The translations under genes were made by a program, and so were the position numbers. The notes below the pieces were generated by a model that did no database searches, was not told the DNA's origin, and saw only the letters and a list, made by a program, of their open reading frames with translations. This document shows positions 7,494-17,652 of a stretch of 64,000 bases of DNA, piece by piece. The DNA is from Pseudomonas endophytica (lineage in GTDB: Bacteria; Pseudomonadota; Gammaproteobacteria; Pseudomonadales; Pseudomonadaceae): positions 1 through 64,000 of the forward strand of contig NZ_LLWH01000187.1 of the NCBI RefSeq assembly GCF_001411475.1, given 5' to 3'. Numbering within the stretch: the first letter of the stretch is position 1; each line of letters begins with the position of its first letter.

Positions 7494-8920
7494 GCCTTAA
7501 GACGATCACCTACGCCACAGCGTGTTTGAGTTTGGTGACGCTTGGCGGTTGCGTCATGGGCCCGGACTTCACTGCCCCCAAGACCCCTTTGCCCAATCAT
7601 TGGGCGCCAACCCCAAGCCAGTCAGAGCACAGTGCAACTGCTGAGTCGCCGGTGGATGTGCGGTGGTGGGACAGCTTTGCGGACCCACAGTTATCGACGT
7701 TGGTGCGCGAAGCCCAGACGCATAATTTTGATCTGCAAATGGCGGCCAGTCGTCTTGAGCAAAGCCGCGCCATGCGCCGTCAAATTGCCGCAGCCACCTT
7801 ACCTGCGGCAGACGGTACGGCGGGTTACAGCCGCAGCCGTAACAGCCAGCGCGGTTTGATGGACGCGTCGGGCAATGAGGGCAAACAGGCGTTCAACATC
7901 TGGAAAGGTGGGCTTGATATCAGTTGGGAAGCTGACCTGTGGGGGCGCGTGAAACGATCGGTTGAAGTCGCGGATGCCTCTGTGCAGATGGCCCAAGAGG
8001 ATCGCCATGCGCTGCAACTGTTGGTGATCGTGCAGACCGCTCAGGATTACATCCAACTGCGCAGTACGCAGCAAGGGTTGGCGGTGGTTGAGCAAAACCT
8101 GCACATAGCCCAGCGGACTCTGGAACTGACCCAGCTCCAGCTCAATGAAGGCGTTGCTACCGACCTTCAAGTGTCGGAAGCGGCGGCTCAAGTGGCAGAA
8201 ATTGAAGCGCGCTTGGCACCGCTGCAACAGCACAGTGCGCAACTGATTAACGCGTTGAGCCTGTTGTTGGCCCGCGAACCTAGAGCGTTACAGCAGCAAC
8301 TAAGCCCCGTCGCCGCTGTACCGGCCTACACCGGGGACGTGCCAATCGGTCTGCCCAGTGAGCTGGCCCAAAGACGCCCGGATATTCGTCGTGCGCAAGC
8401 CCAGCTGCATGCGGCGACGGCGGCGATTGGTATGGCCAAGGCGGATTTTTATCCGCGCATTACGTTATCCGGCAATCTGGGGTTTCAGGCGTTGCAGTTA
8501 TCAGACTTGGGGAGCTGGGGCTCGCGCAGCTTTGCTTTTGGGCCGGGGATGAGCGTGCCTGTGTTCGAGGGCGGACGCTTGAAAGGTGCGCTGCAATTGC
8601 AGGAAGGGCGCCAGCAAGAAGCCGGCATTGGCTATCAGAAGACAGTACTGCGCGCCTGGCATGAAGTGGATGATGCGCTGGTGGCGTATCAAGCCAGTCA
8701 GCGTCGTCGCGACAGCTTGCAACAGGCTGTCGCCCACAATCAGCGCGCTTTAGACAGTGTCCATCAACAGTACGCGCAGGGCACTGTGGACTTTCTCAAC
8801 GTTCTGACTGTGCAAAACGCCCTCTTGGCCAACCAGGCCGCCTTGGTCGATAGCACGGCTCAAGTCTCGTTGACGCTGGTCAACCTGTATGGCGCGCTAG
8901 GAGGAGGCTGGCAGGGGTGA
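7490..8920 (+). CDS. NodT/OprM-family outer-membrane efflux lipoprotein
   Basis: 476 residues, typical for RND/EmrAB-associated outer-membrane factors. A lipoprotein signal with lipobox (L-G-G-C at about residue 21, followed by VMGPDF) is followed by two repeated outer-membrane-efflux-protein halves; SELAQRRPDIRRAQAQLHAATAAIG and the ending TVQNALLANQAALVDS are highly characteristic. It forms the trimeric outer-membrane channel for the preceding pump. The start overlaps the adaptor stop (ATGA at 7490). Together the three genes form a complete self-contained efflux operon. Confidence 0.93.
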   Translation: MSLKTITYATACLSLVTLGGCVMGPDFTAPKTPLPNHWAPTPSQSEHSATAESPVDVRWWDSFADPQLSTLVREAQTHNFDLQMAASRLEQSRAMRRQIAAATLPAADGTAGYSRSRNSQRGLMDASGNEGKQAFNIWKGGLDISWEADLWGRVKRSVEVADASVQMAQEDRHALQLLVIVQTAQDYIQLRSTQQGLAVVEQNLHIAQRTLELTQLQLNEGVATDLQVSEAAAQVAEIEARLAPLQQHSAQLINALSLLLAREPRALQQQLSPVAAVPAYTGDVPIGLPSELAQRRPDIRRAQAQLHAATAAIGMAKADFYPRITLSGNLGFQALQLSDLGSWGSRSFAFGPGMSVPVFEGGRLKGALQLQEGRQQEAGIGYQKTVLRAWHEVDDALVAYQASQRRRDSLQQAVAHNQRALDSVHQQYAQGTVDFLNVLTVQNALLANQAALVDSTAQVSLTLVNLYGALGGGWQG

Positions 8921-8926
8921 GTGATC

Positions 8927-9013
8927 TAGACCCTATCGCGAGGCAAGCTTGCGTTGACGATTTGAGGCGCATCCCGAATCTGAGGCCGTGAGCTTGTCTC
9001 GCGATAGGGTCTA
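8927..9013. repeat. Long inverted repeat after the efflux operon
   Basis: TAGACCCTATCGCGAGGCAAGCT at 8927-8949 pairs with its near-perfect reverse complement ending TCGCGATAGGGTCTA at about 8990-9013, with one mismatch over about 24 bp and a loop of about 40 bp. It sits directly after the efflux operon stop and probably acts as a transcript 3' hairpin or REP-type element; there is no obvious T-run. The remainder up to 9167 holds only the leader of the next gene. Confidence 0.6.
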
Positions 9014-9167
9014 TACGAAGGGCATGCGCAGCGGATTGTTTTAATCCATGCCAACCATCACTGCTTCTTACTGACAGGCCGCGTCGCTCTAGGCGGGAGA
9101 TTTGTTATGCTCGGCGCCTTGAAACAAGCGCCAGCATAGGCGTGCCCTGTTCACTTTGAGCGTATTT

Positions 9168-10487
9168 ATGTCTGCCGATACTCACGCTGTAACGACGCGC
9201 TTTTCGCGCTCCGACTATAGAACCCTAGGGCTGGCGGCCTTGGGCGGGGCGCTGGAAATCTACGACTTCATCATTTTCGTATTTTTCGCCCTGATCCTCA
9301 GTCAGCTGTTTTTCCCTCCGGATATGCCTGAATGGCTTCGTTTGCTACAAAGCTTCGGGATTTTCGTGACCGGCTATCTGGCGCGTCCATTGGGCGGTAT
9401 TTTGATGGCGCATTTTGCTGATCATCTGGGCCGCAAGCGGGTGTTCAGTCTGAGCATTCTGATGATGGCCTTGCCCTGTCTGCTGATCGGGATCATGCCG
9501 ACGTATGCGCAGATTGGTTATTTCGCACCACTGATTCTGCTGGCGCTGCGGATTTTTCAAGGTGCGGCCGTCGGTGGCGAGGTGCCCAGTGCTTGGGCAT
9601 TTGTTGCCGAACACGCGCCAGCAGGGCGTCGAGGCTACGCTTTGGGCTTTTTGCAGGCGGGTCTGACCTTCGGCTACTTGATTGGCGCTTTGACCGCGAC
9701 ACTGTTGGCGCAACTCTTCACTCCGGCTGAAATCCTTGATTACGCTTGGCGTTTTCCGTTCTTACTGGGGGGTGTTTTTGGCGTGATCGGTGTGTGGTTG
9801 CGCCGTTGGTTAAGCGAAACGCCAGTGTTTTTGGCCTTGCGCGAACGCCGCGAGGGTAGGGTGGAGCTGCCGCTGCGTACCGTGTTACGAGATTTTCGCC
9901 CGTCACTGCTGCCCGCCGCGTTGCTAACTTGCGTACTGACCAGCGCCGTCGTGGTGTTTGTCGTGATTACCCCAACCGTGATGCAACAGCGTTTTGGCAT
10001 GACCGCCAGCCATACGTTCGCCCTGAGCAGCTTGGGCATTGTGTGCCTGAACATTGGCTGTGTGCTTGCGGGCTTGGTGGTTGATCGGATTGGCGTCTGG
10101 CGCAGCATTGTGCTGTACAGCCTGCTATTGCCGCTGGGGATTGGCGTACTTTACGCAAGCCTAGTCGGGCAGTGGGGCTTACCGGGGCTGGCCTATGGGT
10201 TTGCCGGTTTGTGCTGTGGGATTGTCGGCGTGGTGCCGTCGGTGATGATCGGTTTGTTCCCGGCCAAGATTCGCGTTTCGGGCATCTCCTTCACCTACAA
10301 CATTGCCTACGCGCTGTGGGCCAGTTTCACGCCGTTGTTGTTGATTGCCCTGATGCCTTGGAGCCCGTGGGTGGGTGTGCTGTTTTGTGGGGTGATGGGG
10401 CTGGTGGGTGTGTTGACTGCCCGCTGGTTTGGCTTTGCGCGGGGGCATCAGGTTGAGCGGCGCCTGCGGGCTTTGGTCGACGTGTAG
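9168..10487 (+). CDS. MHS-family MFS transporter (proline/shikimate/organic-acid type)
   Basis: A 439-residue 12-helix metabolite:H+ symporter family protein. The start region GLAALGGALEIYDFIIFVFF, the loop 2-3 motif ADHLGRKRVF and the segment QGAAVGGEVPSAWAFVAEHAP are hallmarks of MHS members such as ProP, ShiA and KgtP. It is a proton-coupled inner-membrane importer of an unknown small metabolite. An upstream TTG at 9156 would add four residues; ATG at 9168 is preferred. It is monocistronic and convergent with the next MFS gene. No enzyme nearby reveals the substrate. Confidence 0.88.
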   Translation: MSADTHAVTTRFSRSDYRTLGLAALGGALEIYDFIIFVFFALILSQLFFPPDMPEWLRLLQSFGIFVTGYLARPLGGILMAHFADHLGRKRVFSLSILMMALPCLLIGIMPTYAQIGYFAPLILLALRIFQGAAVGGEVPSAWAFVAEHAPAGRRGYALGFLQAGLTFGYLIGALTATLLAQLFTPAEILDYAWRFPFLLGGVFGVIGVWLRRWLSETPVFLALRERREGRVELPLRTVLRDFRPSLLPAALLTCVLTSAVVVFVVITPTVMQQRFGMTASHTFALSSLGIVCLNIGCVLAGLVVDRIGVWRSIVLYSLLLPLGIGVLYASLVGQWGLPGLAYGFAGLCCGIVGVVPSVMIGLFPAKIRVSGISFTYNIAYALWASFTPLLLIALMPWSPWVGVLFCGVMGLVGVLTARWFGFARGHQVERRLRALVDV

Positions 10488-10558
10488 TTAGCGCAGCATG
10501 CTCTGGGCCTGTTGCAGAAGGCGGCCTTTATCTCCACCTTCTGCTACAGGCCAAAACG

Positions 10559-11707
10559 TTAGACCCGCAGAATCCGTCCGCTGATGGCCACACCTACCAG
10601 CAACACCGCGATCATGCCAAAGGCAATGTTCAAACTGCTGGCATGAGCAATAAAACCAATCGCCGCCGGGCCTACTAAAATCCCGGCATAGCCCAGCGTG
10701 GTAATCGCTGGCACGGCGATACTCTCCGGCATCACGGTTTGCTTGCCCACGGCGGTGTACAGCACCGGCACGATATTCGAGCATCCGGCGCCGACGAGCG
10801 CGTAGCCCAACAGTGATACTTGCCAATCCGGCGCCACGGTCGCCAACGCCAACCCTGTGGCTGCCAACAACCCGCCCAAGACGATGATCCGACGAGGCCC
10901 TAAGCGGCTGACCAAGGTGTCTCCCAGCAAACGGCCGATGGTCATGGTCAGGGCAAATGCGGCATAACCGAGCCCGGCATAGACTTCGTTGATGTGTTTA
11001 TCAGAGGTCAAGAACACTGCGCTCCAGTCGAGCATTGCGCCTTCAGCCAGAAACACGATAAAGCACAGCACGCCAATAAACAGCACCACGCCGTGGGGAA
11101 TGGCAAACGCCGGGCCACTGCTTTCGCTGCCGTAGGGCAGTAGATTTGGCGCCGCCTTAAACAGCGCCGCCAGGATCAGCACGATCACCACTAACATGGC
11201 CCACAGAGGCGTCAGCCCGATTGCCAGCAAGGCGCTGACCCCGGCTGCGCCGACGATCCCGCCGACACTGAACAAACCGTGAAACCCAGACATCATGTTG
11301 CGCCCGCTGGCGCGCTCCACAATCACTGCTTGCAGATTGACGGTGGAGTCGACGGTGCCCAACCCCGCACCAAATACAAACAGCGTGGCGATGAGTAAGG
11401 GGATGGAACTGACGGTGGCCAATAGCGGCAAACTCAGGCAGATCAACAGGGTCCCGGTGGTAAATACCCGGCGGCAGCCAAAGCGTGTCGCCAGCACCCC
11501 GGCAATCGGCATCGCCAGAATAGAGCCGATACCCAGCGATAACAGCAACAGCCCAAGCGTTGCGTCATCCAGCCCAGCACGAGCCTTGGCGTAGGGCACC
11601 AATGGTGCCCAGGCGGCGATGCCAAATCCGGCAATAAAAAAGGCAATACGGGTCGATGTTTGTTCAAGACGCCCCGGGGGCGGAGGCGTTTCAGGAATGG
11701 CGGTCAT
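10559..11707 (-). CDS. MFS transporter, YbjJ-like
   Basis: A 382-residue, 12-helix MFS protein. The beginning RIAFFIAGFGIAAWAPLVPYAKARAGL, the internal GLGTVDSTVNLQAVIVE and GFHGLFSVGGIVGA patterns, and AEGAMLDWSAVFL resemble the E. coli YbjJ branch of putative sugar/drug transporters. The ATG at 11707 has an AGGAAG site just upstream; a TTG six codons earlier is less likely. The terminal helix ends in a short RILRV tail. It is monocistronic between the MHS transporter (convergent) and the dehydrogenase operon. The substrate is unknown. Confidence 0.82.
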   Translation of the reverse strand: MTAIPETPPPPGRLEQTSTRIAFFIAGFGIAAWAPLVPYAKARAGLDDATLGLLLLSLGIGSILAMPIAGVLATRFGCRRVFTTGTLLICLSLPLLATVSSIPLLIATLFVFGAGLGTVDSTVNLQAVIVERASGRNMMSGFHGLFSVGGIVGAAGVSALLAIGLTPLWAMLVVIVLILAALFKAAPNLLPYGSESSGPAFAIPHGVVLFIGVLCFIVFLAEGAMLDWSAVFLTSDKHINEVYAGLGYAAFALTMTIGRLLGDTLVSRLGPRRIIVLGGLLAATGLALATVAPDWQVSLLGYALVGAGCSNIVPVLYTAVGKQTVMPESIAVPAITTLGYAGILVGPAAIGFIAHASSLNIAFGMIAVLLVGVAISGRILRV

Positions 11708-11818
11708 GGACTTCCTAGAGGGCAAGCAATAAAAAACAGGGCAGTATCCTTACACAGTTGCAGTAGAGCTCGCGAGGATAGAAGACGATCAGTGTCTTCT
11801 TACCCCCGCGTTAGGCTT

Positions 11819-13171
11819 TTACCTGCGCTTGGTGCTGATTCGCCGGATTGCCCAGCCCACCAACAGAACCAGTACGGCAATCCCAGTCCACGCGAGTGCG
11901 GGTGCATAGTTGATCAACCAACTGACCGGAGTTTTATCCGACAGGATGCTGTCGACCTGTTGCTCATCCGGGTCTGCACTTGGCACATGACCGAATGTCG
12001 AGCGCACATATCGGGCCAGCGCTGCGATCTGCTCGTTGTTCATTTGGTCGCTGAAACCAGGCATCAGGATGTGTTTGCCATCAATGTGCAGGTCGATGCC
12101 CCCGGCGATGACTTGCACCAAGTTATTGGCGTGGGCTGAGCGTACATCGCGCAACCGACCCAAATCGGGTCCCGCGGTGCCTGTGCCGTCTACGCCATGA
12201 CAACTGGCGCAAGCCGATTGGTACAACACGGCGCCATCAAGCGTGCCGTTGTTGGCCAGGTTTCGCCAGCCGGTGATCGGCCCTTCAATCGTGTCCGGGT
12301 TCACGTGAGCAGGGGGTTGCGCCGCTGCGGGTACGGCGGGTGAGGCGAGCGCAGGCACGACACGCAAATAGGCAATGATGTCGGCAATTTCGGTATCACC
12401 GAGATGGCTCAGGCTGCGGCTCACTGCCAAGCCCATGTCACCGCCCGCGACTGCCATTGAGTTATGGCCTTTTTGCAAAAACGTTTTAAGCGCTTGATCG
12501 CTCCAGCCACCCAGACCGGTCGGATCACTCGTAAGGTTAGGAGCATGCCAGCCACCGACAAATGCACCGCCCAGATGCTGGTCCGGCAATTCGGCCATTA
12601 ATGCTCCACGGGGCGTATGACAGGCGCTGCAATGCCCTAAGGCCTCAACCAGATAGCGCCCGCGCTCTTGCGAAGGGCCCTGTACCGGTTGCGCGCCCGC
12701 TGCCTGGCCTTCTTTCAGGTACAACATGTTCCAAGCAATCATTGCCGGTCGTACAAAGGGGAATCCCAAGTCGGTCGCAGGGACTTCATGGCTGACCGCA
12801 GGCACGCTCTGTAAATAGGCGTAAAGCGCTGATACATCGGCATCAGTGATGCCGGTGTACGAGGTGTAAGGCATTGCCGGGTACAACCAGCCTTTGCCCG
12901 GCGCCCGGCCCTTGCGCAGGGCATCACGCAATTGTGCCTCGCTCCAGCCACCAATCCCGGTGCGCGTGTCTGGGGTGATGTTAGAGGCATAAATAGCGCC
13001 TAAGGGGCTGGCAATCGGTGCGCCACCAGACAAGTCCGGCCCATGACAGCCCGCGCAGTCGGCGGCCGTGGCGATGTATTTTCCGCGCTCGAGGGTCGCG
13101 GTGTCACTTTGCTGGGCGCAAGCCCACTGTGTGCTCAGGGCGAGAGTGACGAAGATCAGTGCTTTACGCAT
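11819..13171 (-). CDS. Triheme cytochrome c subunit of membrane-bound gluconate/polyol dehydrogenase
   Basis: A 450-residue periplasmic triheme cytochrome c. A signal peptide (about 1-19) is followed by three CxxCH sites, CAGCH at 39-43, CSACH at 181-185 and CASCH at 321-325, and a C-terminal membrane anchor (about 420-440) ending in RRISTKRR. This is the architecture of the electron-accepting subunit of the FAD-dependent gluconate, 2-ketogluconate, sorbitol and alcohol dehydrogenases, which passes electrons to ubiquinone. It is the third gene of its operon, starting 1 bp after the flavoprotein stop, so the subunits are likely made in fixed ratio. Confidence 0.93.
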   Translation of the reverse strand: MRKALIFVTLALSTQWACAQQSDTATLERGKYIATAADCAGCHGPDLSGGAPIASPLGAIYASNITPDTRTGIGGWSEAQLRDALRKGRAPGKGWLYPAMPYTSYTGITDADVSALYAYLQSVPAVSHEVPATDLGFPFVRPAMIAWNMLYLKEGQAAGAQPVQGPSQERGRYLVEALGHCSACHTPRGALMAELPDQHLGGAFVGGWHAPNLTSDPTGLGGWSDQALKTFLQKGHNSMAVAGGDMGLAVSRSLSHLGDTEIADIIAYLRVVPALASPAVPAAAQPPAHVNPDTIEGPITGWRNLANNGTLDGAVLYQSACASCHGVDGTGTAGPDLGRLRDVRSAHANNLVQVIAGGIDLHIDGKHILMPGFSDQMNNEQIAALARYVRSTFGHVPSADPDEQQVDSILSDKTPVSWLINYAPALAWTGIAVLVLLVGWAIRRISTKRR

Positions 13172-13172
13172 G

Positions 13173-14765
13173 TCACACCTCCTTGGCGATGTGTTGGCCG
13201 GCGCGGATGGCCAGCGCCATTCCGGTCAGCGTAGGGTTTACCCCGCCTGCGGTGGGCATGACGCCGGTTGTGACCAAGAATAGATTTTGATGATCGAAAC
13301 AACGAAGGTCGCGATCCACCACGGCGTCCTCTGCCTGATTGCCCATTCGCACCGTGCCCATGATGTGTTGCTGACAAATGAATGTGGTCGGTGGGCTGAC
13401 GCGGGTGCCTTGGGTGGCTTGCAGAAAGTTGGCAAAATCGTCCATCAGCCGCGGCAGATTCGCTTTGGTGTAGTCCGAAATCCGGTAGTCCAAACGTAAG
13501 CCCGGTAAGCCCAGCGAATCTTTGAAGCTGGTGTTCAGGGATATCCCGTTGGCCTTGTCGGGTAAGTCTTCGGTGAGTGCTTCAAAGGTAAATATTCGAG
13601 CAGAACGGTCGTAAATTTCGTCATCCAGCGCAGTACCGATCTTACGTTCCGAAAGGGCCGTTTCGGCGATACCCACCGTCGGTGGGTTGTTCAGCAAGTC
13701 GTAGCGCGTCGAGGGGATGCGCGTTCGGTCGGGCTGATTGCGCCGCTGCATGATTGCGCCATGAATGTTTTGGCCGCGTCCCGCCCATAACGGCTCAGAC
13801 GAGAGCAGTGTCATGTCGATGGTGGGATGCACCATCAAATTACGCCCAACCATGCCTGAGCGCTTCCCCAGGTTGTTCATCAGCATCAGCTTTGGGGTTT
13901 CAAAGCCATGGCCAGCCAGCACGTACACTTTGGCGGTTAGCCGTTTAGTAGCACGGTTCGGCGTCAGGTAGTGCAGGGCGGTTACCTTGCCATCGGCAGC
14001 GGTTTCGATCTTGTGCACCACGGCGTTGCTACGCAGGTCTACGCCCAACTTGCGGATTTTTTCAACAACGTGGTAACCCGAATGCTTGGCGCCAATAGGG
14101 CAGTTCCAGTTGCACATGTTGTTGCCAATGCACGCCGGGCGGCCGTCATAGGGCTTGCTGATGCGTGATGAGGGTGCCACGTCAACGCGATAACCTTTGG
14201 TTGCAATTTGTTGTTGCAAGCGTTGTATCGCATAGGGCTTGGCTTCAGCGGGTAGCGGAAAGGGTCGTGAGCGAGGTGGGTAGGTGTAGCCCAAGCCTTG
14301 GCCTGACTCGTCGAAGTCGGCGATACCATTGACCCCGATTTCGTACTCGGCGTCGCAATAGAACGGCTCCAGTTCGTCATAGGTGATGGGCCAGTCTACG
14401 GCCAGCCCGAAGCTGGACTTCAACGTCATGTCTTCAGGGAGCAAACGCCAAGTGGCCGCCGTCCAGTGCCGTGAGGTGCCGCCTACCGTACGCAGCGTGC
14501 CGGGGAACACATCAATCCCTTTAAGGTGTGGGCTGATGTAGCCGGGGCTAAAGCTGTTAGGTGCGTAGGGCACATCCGGGAAGGGGGCATTGAAGTTGTT
14601 TTGCCTGGCCGAGTTGCGAAAGTTATCGGTCACTTTCCAGTCAGTGGTTTCAGGGCCGGCTTCCAGCACAATCACTGATTTTCCGGCACGTGCCAGTTGC
14701 AGCGCCACCATTGAACCCAATGATCCTGAACCCACTACAATCACGTCAGCGTCGAAGTCGCTCAT
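13173..14765 (-). CDS. GMC-type FAD flavoprotein subunit, gluconate 2-dehydrogenase family
   Basis: A 530-residue GMC oxidoreductase. The FAD Rossmann motif VIVVGSGSLGSMVALQLARA lies at about residues 8-27, the substrate-side SRHWTAATWR segment near 100, a Cys-rich stretch CIGNNMCNWNCPIGA near 215, and the C-terminal HIMGTVRMG and NPTLTGMALAIRAG active-site motifs near 470-520. It oxidises a sugar acid or polyol (gluconate to 2-ketogluconate is the best guess) on the periplasmic face. It has no signal peptide of its own; in this family it is co-exported by the Tat system with the small subunit. Its start overlaps the small-subunit stop (14762-14765, ATGA). The exact substrate cannot be told from sequence by eye. 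Confidence 0.9.
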   Translation of the reverse strand: MSDFDADVIVVGSGSLGSMVALQLARAGKSVIVLEAGPETTDWKVTDNFRNSARQNNFNAPFPDVPYAPNSFSPGYISPHLKGIDVFPGTLRTVGGTSRHWTAATWRLLPEDMTLKSSFGLAVDWPITYDELEPFYCDAEYEIGVNGIADFDESGQGLGYTYPPRSRPFPLPAEAKPYAIQRLQQQIATKGYRVDVAPSSRISKPYDGRPACIGNNMCNWNCPIGAKHSGYHVVEKIRKLGVDLRSNAVVHKIETAADGKVTALHYLTPNRATKRLTAKVYVLAGHGFETPKLMLMNNLGKRSGMVGRNLMVHPTIDMTLLSSEPLWAGRGQNIHGAIMQRRNQPDRTRIPSTRYDLLNNPPTVGIAETALSERKIGTALDDEIYDRSARIFTFEALTEDLPDKANGISLNTSFKDSLGLPGLRLDYRISDYTKANLPRLMDDFANFLQATQGTRVSPPTTFICQQHIMGTVRMGNQAEDAVVDRDLRCFDHQNLFLVTTGVMPTAGGVNPTLTGMALAIRAGQHIAKEV

Positions 14766-15406
14766 TGTTCAGCCCCCTTTCCTAACGAAGCGCGGGCGGC
14801 CTCGATTGAGTCGAAGTGGCCAGCCGCATAAGCCCGCCAAGCAGGGTCGGGAGCGGCGATGGTGTAAGTTTTCAGGGGTTGGTAGGCCCAAGTGGTGGCG
14901 CCTTCCGGCAGGTCTGACGCATCGACCCCGCGTGGCGTGTCTTGCCACCAGCCGGCGGGCCCCGGTGGGTAGCTTTGCGCGGGGATGATTGAATCGGTCT
15001 TGGCATAGGCTTGCATGTCGAGAAAGGTCGCGAACTCGGCGTCATCCTTAAGGATTCGCCCCGACGGTGTACCGACATACCCCAAGTACCATGGCTTGGC
15101 GATGATCAAGGCGGTATCCAGATCATTGCCTGTCAGCGCCGATAATCCCGCTTCGCGAGAAGGGCTTGCTACCAAGGCTGTGTACAGAGTGGCGAGGTGT
15201 GCTGCGAAACCCGGATGGCGTTCGCTCAACAAACCTTCGATCCTTGCTGCTGCGCCGGGGGTTAGATTATCCGCGCCGGTGATGATGCGGCTGACCTGCA
15301 TAAAGGCGTCGGAAACTGAGCCGTCGGCTAACACCGAAGTCGACCAGTACACTGCAGGTGGTATTAAGGCGAGAGAAATAAGAAAGGAGCGACGATCCAT
15401 AGACAT
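14762..15406 (-). CDS. Gluconate 2-dehydrogenase subunit 3 (small Tat-exported subunit)
   Basis: 214 residues. It begins with a twin-arginine signal (MDRRSFLISLALIPPA) followed by the small-subunit domain found only with this dehydrogenase family (the WYLGYVGTPSGR and YPPGPAGWWQDTPRG stretches). It is needed to export and assemble the flavoprotein. Starts are possible at GTG 15415, ATG 15406 and ATG 15400; 15406 has AAGG upstream at suitable spacing. It is first in the operon small subunit - flavoprotein - cytochrome c, which reads leftwards. The region just upstream is AT-rich and should carry the promoter. Confidence 0.9.
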   Translation of the reverse strand: MSMDRRSFLISLALIPPAVYWSTSVLADGSVSDAFMQVSRIITGADNLTPGAAARIEGLLSERHPGFAAHLATLYTALVASPSREAGLSALTGNDLDTALIIAKPWYLGYVGTPSGRILKDDAEFATFLDMQAYAKTDSIIPAQSYPPGPAGWWQDTPRGVDASDLPEGATTWAYQPLKTYTIAAPDPAWRAYAAGHFDSIEAARASLGKGAEQ

Positions 15407-15565
15407 AAAGCCCACCTTGGCAAACAGTTAAACATCCGATATTCAATCTGTGAGAGATGTTTATAGCCAAAGTTCAACTAACAGCAAGTATTGTCAGTTA
15501 TTAATAAGTCGAGGTTTATGCAGTGTTTAAATAATGAGATTTATTATCGTTTGCTGTAAGGGCAA

Positions 15566-15609
15566 GCGTGCTGGCGATCTTTTAAACAATCAAAAAGTCG
15601 CCAGCACGC
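15566..15609. terminator. Hairpin between uvrB and the dehydrogenase operon
   Basis: GCGTGCTGGCGA (15566-15577) pairs perfectly with TCGCCAGCACGC (15598-15609) around an A/T-rich loop (ATCTTTTAAACAATCAAAAAG). It lies 27 bp past the uvrB stop and is followed by CTCGCTCCTACA, the edge sequence of Pseudomonas intergenic repeats. It probably forms the uvrB transcript end and a REP-family relic. Confidence 0.6.
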
Positions 15610-15636
15610 TCGCTCCTACACAGGGGGTGTCGAACT

Positions 15637-17652
15637 TTAAACCTGCAACAAACGCTCTCTAAGTTTGCCGATTTCATCACGCATTTGCGCGGCAGCTTCA
15701 AACTCCAGATCGCGAGCCAAAGCGTACATTTTCTCTTCCAGTTGGCGAATACGTTTGCTGATCTCGCTCGGTGAGCGCAATTCGTTTTCGTACTTGGCGT
15801 TTTCTTCGGCCGCTTTGGCCATGCCTTTGCGTTTCTTACTGCGCGAACCCGGGACCACCGCACCTTCCATGATGTCGGCAACGTCCTTGAAGACGCCTTT
15901 GGGGGTGATGCCGTTGGTCTCGTTAAACGCGATTTGTTTTTCGCGACGACGTTCAGTCTCACCAATCGCCCGCTCCATCGACCCGGTGATGCGGTCGGCG
16001 TACAAGATCGCTCGGCCATTTAGGTTACGTGCGGCACGACCAATGGTCTGGATCAACGAGCGCTCGGAGCGCAAAAAGCCTTCTTTGTCAGCGTCAAGAA
16101 TCGCCACCAGCGACACCTCGGGCATATCTAACCCTTCACGCAGCAAGTTAATGCCTACCAGCACATCAAACACCCCAAGGCGTAGATCGCGAATGATTTC
16201 GACCCGCTCTACGGTGTCGATGTCCGAGTGCAAATAACGCACGCGTATCCCGTGATCGGCCAAGTAGTCGGTGAGGTCTTCGGACATGCGCTTGGTCAAC
16301 GTGGTCACCAAGACTCGCTCCTCCAATGCCACGCGTTTACTGATTTCGGAGAGCAGATCGTCGACCTGAGTCAGTGCCGGACGAATCTCGATCTGCGGGT
16401 CGACCAGACCGGTCGGCCGCACGACTTGCTCAATCACTCGCCCCGCGTGTTCCGCTTCGTAGTTACCTGGAGTGGCCGAGACGAAGATCGTTTGCGGGCT
16501 GATGCGCTCCCACTCATCAAAGCGCATTGGCCGGTTGTCCAGCGCCGAAGGCAGGCGGAAACCATACTCAACTAAGGTTTCTTTGCGCGAGCGGTCGCCC
16601 TTATACATGGCGCCGACTTGCGGCACGCTGACGTGGGACTCGTCGATCACCAACAGCGCATCAGCGGGCAAGTAATCAAACAAGGTTGGCGGCGGCGCAC
16701 CGGATTCACGTCCCGAGAGATAGCGCGAGTAGTTTTCGATGCCGTTGCAATAGCCCAGCTCCATGATCATTTCTAGATCGAAGCGAGTGCGTTGCTCCAA
16801 GCGCTGCGCTTCGACCAGTTTGTCGTGGCTGCGCAGGTAATCGAGGCGCTCTTTGAGTTCTTCCTTGATGCCTTCTATGGCGTCGAGCAAGGTTTCGCGC
16901 GGCGTCACGTAGTGGCTCTTGGGGTAGAAGGTGAAACGCGGCATCTTGCGAATGACTTCACCGGTGAGCGGATCAAAGGCGCTGATGCTTTCGACTTCTT
17001 CATCGAAGAGTTCGATGCGAATCGCTTCAAGGTCCGATTCGGCCGGGTAAATATCAATGACGTCGCCGCGCACCCGAAAGGTCGCCCGGGCAAAATCCAT
17101 GTCGTTGCGGGTGTATTGCAGATCGGCTAAGCGCCGCAACAACTCGCGCTGGTCGAGCTTATCGCCGCGGTCGATGTGCAGCACCATTTTTAAATACGTC
17201 TCTGGGCTGCCCAAACCATAAATGCACGACACCGTGGTCACGATGATCGCGTCTTTGCGTTCCAGCAACGCTTTGGTAGCCGACAAACGCATCTGTTCGA
17301 TGTGGTCGTTAATCGAGGCGTCTTTCTCAATAAACGTATCGGAGGAAGGCACATAGGCTTCGGGCTGGTAGTAGTCGTAGTACGAGACAAAGTATTCCAC
17401 CGCGTTGTTCGGGAAGAACGTTTTGAACTCGCCATACAGCTGGGCGGCCAGGGTTTTGTTAGGCGCCAGCACCAGCGTCGGCCGATTGACGTGGGCGATG
17501 ACGTTGGCAATGCTGAACGTCTTGCCCGAACCGGTTACCCCGAGCAGAGTCTGGTGCGACAGACCTGCCTCAATGCCTTCGATCATTTGGCGAATGGCTT
17601 CAGGCTGATCGCCCGCAGGCTGAAAGCGGGTAACGAGTTGGAAATCGGACAT
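15637..17652 (-). CDS. uvrB: Excinuclease ABC subunit UvrB
   Basis: 671 residues, the normal UvrB size. The Walker A motif [16 protein letters not shown] is at about 37-52, the DNA-clamping beta-hairpin region [20 protein letters not shown] near 92-111, the DEAD-type [13 protein letters not shown] near 335, helicase motifs V and VI ([35 protein letters not shown]), and the C-terminal UVR motif ([20 protein letters not shown]) near 635-655. It verifies damage and recruits UvrC in nucleotide excision repair in the cytoplasm. It is divergent from tyrB. I saw no clear LexA box in the 334-bp shared upstream region. Confidence 0.98.
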   Translation of the reverse strand: MSDFQLVTRFQPAGDQPEAIRQMIEGIEAGLSHQTLLGVTGSGKTFSIANVIAHVNRPTLVLAPNKTLAAQLYGEFKTFFPNNAVEYFVSYYDYYQPEAYVPSSDTFIEKDASINDHIEQMRLSATKALLERKDAIIVTTVSCIYGLGSPETYLKMVLHIDRGDKLDQRELLRRLADLQYTRNDMDFARATFRVRGDVIDIYPAESDLEAIRIELFDEEVESISAFDPLTGEVIRKMPRFTFYPKSHYVTPRETLLDAIEGIKEELKERLDYLRSHDKLVEAQRLEQRTRFDLEMIMELGYCNGIENYSRYLSGRESGAPPPTLFDYLPADALLVIDESHVSVPQVGAMYKGDRSRKETLVEYGFRLPSALDNRPMRFDEWERISPQTIFVSATPGNYEAEHAGRVIEQVVRPTGLVDPQIEIRPALTQVDDLLSEISKRVALEERVLVTTLTKRMSEDLTDYLADHGIRVRYLHSDIDTVERVEIIRDLRLGVFDVLVGINLLREGLDMPEVSLVAILDADKEGFLRSERSLIQTIGRAARNLNGRAILYADRITGSMERAIGETERRREKQIAFNETNGITPKGVFKDVADIMEGAVVPGSRSKKRKGMAKAAEENAKYENELRSPSEISKRIRQLEEKMYALARDLEFEAAAQMRDEIGKLRERLLQV

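Noticed and set aside
8927-9013. Long inverted repeat considered as a CRISPR or attachment site
   Set aside because: Only one pair of arms, no spacer array, no nearby integrase; a transcript-end hairpin or REP element explains it.
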